DNA of 5,682 bases. Source: Legionella genomosp. 1. GTDB lineage: Bacteria; Pseudomonadota; Gammaproteobacteria; Legionellales; Legionellaceae. The stretch covers positions 1 to 5,682 of the forward strand of contig CAMBDN010000170.1 in the NCBI GenBank assembly GCA_945865355.1. Direction: 5' to 3'. Positions 5,035 through 5,682 of the stretch are shown one piece after another; position 1 is the first letter of the stretch, and each line of letters starts with the position of its first letter. Both the position numbers and the translations under genes were made by a program. A model generated the notes under the pieces. The model saw only the letters and a program-made list of their open reading frames with translations, was not told where the DNA came from and ran no database searches.

Positions 5035-5682
5035 TTATATCGCTCGTAAGGGTGGGTGGATCACTGTTGGGTTCGGATTAAGCGCCTCTGGGTACCAAAT
5101 GGGTATATTATCCCTTTCGTGCTCCTTTCCAAGATCAAAATAGGCATCCATTACCTTGCGGGCAACGGCCGCAGCTACAACATCATTTTCAACCATCACG
5201 GCTATTGCAATCTCTGGTTTTTCAACAGGAGCAAATGCAATGAATAAAGAGTGGTCTCTTAACGCGACCGGTACAATGGACAAACGTCTTTTTTCATATT
5301 GCGCTCCACCAAAAACCTGGGCTGTTCCTGTTTTTCCTGCAACGGTGTAGGGCGCGGTTCGCCCAAATCGATAGGCGGTCCCTTCATCACTTTTGACAAC
5401 GGCTCGCATCGCTTCAGCGACAATCGTCCAGTATTCGCTGTCCTTTAATTGTATGGGATACTCTTCAACGGGTTTGTATTCATGAGGTTTATGATTATCG
5501 TTTATCGTCTTACCGAGTAAATGTGGACGAAAACGTCGACCATGCAAGCTTAAGGATGCTGTAGCGTTGGCCAGTTGAAGGGGGGAAGCCAGCATAAAAC
5601 CTTGGCCAATAGAAGTGATGAGTGTATCACCTGGATACCAAGGTAGGCCTTTACTGCTTCGTTTCCAATGCGGGCTAGGTAC
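5035..5682 (-). CDS. mrdA: Penicillin-binding protein 2, C-terminal part
   Basis: The transpeptidase of the elongasome, which cross-links lateral-wall peptidoglycan and is a beta-lactam target (PBP2 of the mecillinam type). Only the last 215 residues are present; the frame is open to the window edge at 5682, so the gene starts outside. The visible part holds WYPGDTLITSIGQGF, typical of the PBP2 transpeptidase domain, then SPLQLANATA. The third active-site motif K-T-G, in VAGKTGTAQVFG, has its KTG at 5326-5334; E. coli PBP2 has KSG. LRDHSLFIAFAPV and a short Pro-rich tail follow. The SxxK serine motif and SxN motif lie upstream and cannot be checked. An ATG at 5595 is internal (the Met of IGQGFM), not the start. 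It is the upstream partner of rodA in an apparent operon; the two are separated by 7 nt. Confidence 0.95.
   Translation of the reverse strand, partial: VPSPHWKRSSKGLPWYPGDTLITSIGQGFMLASPLQLANATASLSLHGRRFRPHLLGKTINDNHKPHEYKPVEEYPIQLKDSEYWTIVAEAMRAVVKSDEGTAYRFGRTAPYTVAGKTGTAQVFGGAQYEKRRLSIVPVALRDHSLFIAFAPVEKPEIAIAVMVENDVVAAAVARKVMDAYFDLGKEHERDNIPIWYPEALNPNPTVIHPPLRAI

Noticed and set aside
5035..5595. A 186-residue gene starting at the ATG at 5595
   Set aside because: The frame stays open to 5682 and the extra 29 codons continue the PBP2 sequence; the Met is internal.

Overview
The window looks like chromosomal DNA from a moderately AT-rich gammaproteobacterium. The lineage is inferred from protein style: an MdfA-type efflux pump, a gammaproteobacterial-type RNase HII, and an mrdA-rodA pair. 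A secreted acid-sphingomyelinase-like phosphodiesterase next to a small two-helix membrane protein would fit a Legionella/Coxiella-like relative. That placement is a guess from memory of those families, not a demonstrated affiliation. I see no tRNA, rRNA, CRISPR array, transposase or phage module.

Layout. Positions 1-191 are an AT-rich leader with an 18-bp perfect palindrome and a TATAAT box. It serves a plus-strand MdfA-like multidrug/H+ antiporter (192-1439). Converging on it from the minus strand is an 88-residue two-helix membrane protein (1454-1720). Further upstream on the minus strand is a secreted metallophosphoesterase of the acid sphingomyelinase-like family (1950-3104). The 229 bp between these two minus-strand genes hold two sizeable imperfect inverted repeats. 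A 213-bp divergent spacer then leads to plus-strand rnhB (RNase HII, 3318-3902), preceded by a perfect 9-bp-stem hairpin. rnhB runs head-on into rodA (3909-5027, minus) with only 6 bp between them. rodA follows mrdA (PBP2; minus, 5' end outside the window) after 7 nt.

How the genes relate. mrdA and rodA clearly work together: PBP2 is the transpeptidase and RodA the SEDS glycosyltransferase of the elongasome that builds the lateral wall of rod-shaped cells. rnhB is a housekeeping gene that removes ribonucleotides from DNA. The other three genes act at or beyond the cell envelope (drug export, small membrane protein, secreted phosphodiesterase), but nothing shows a shared pathway. I did not find a convincing new multi-gene system. 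The most rewarding points are the secreted phosphodiesterase with its altered GNND motif, the uncharacterised small membrane protein, and several unexplained inverted repeats in the spacers.
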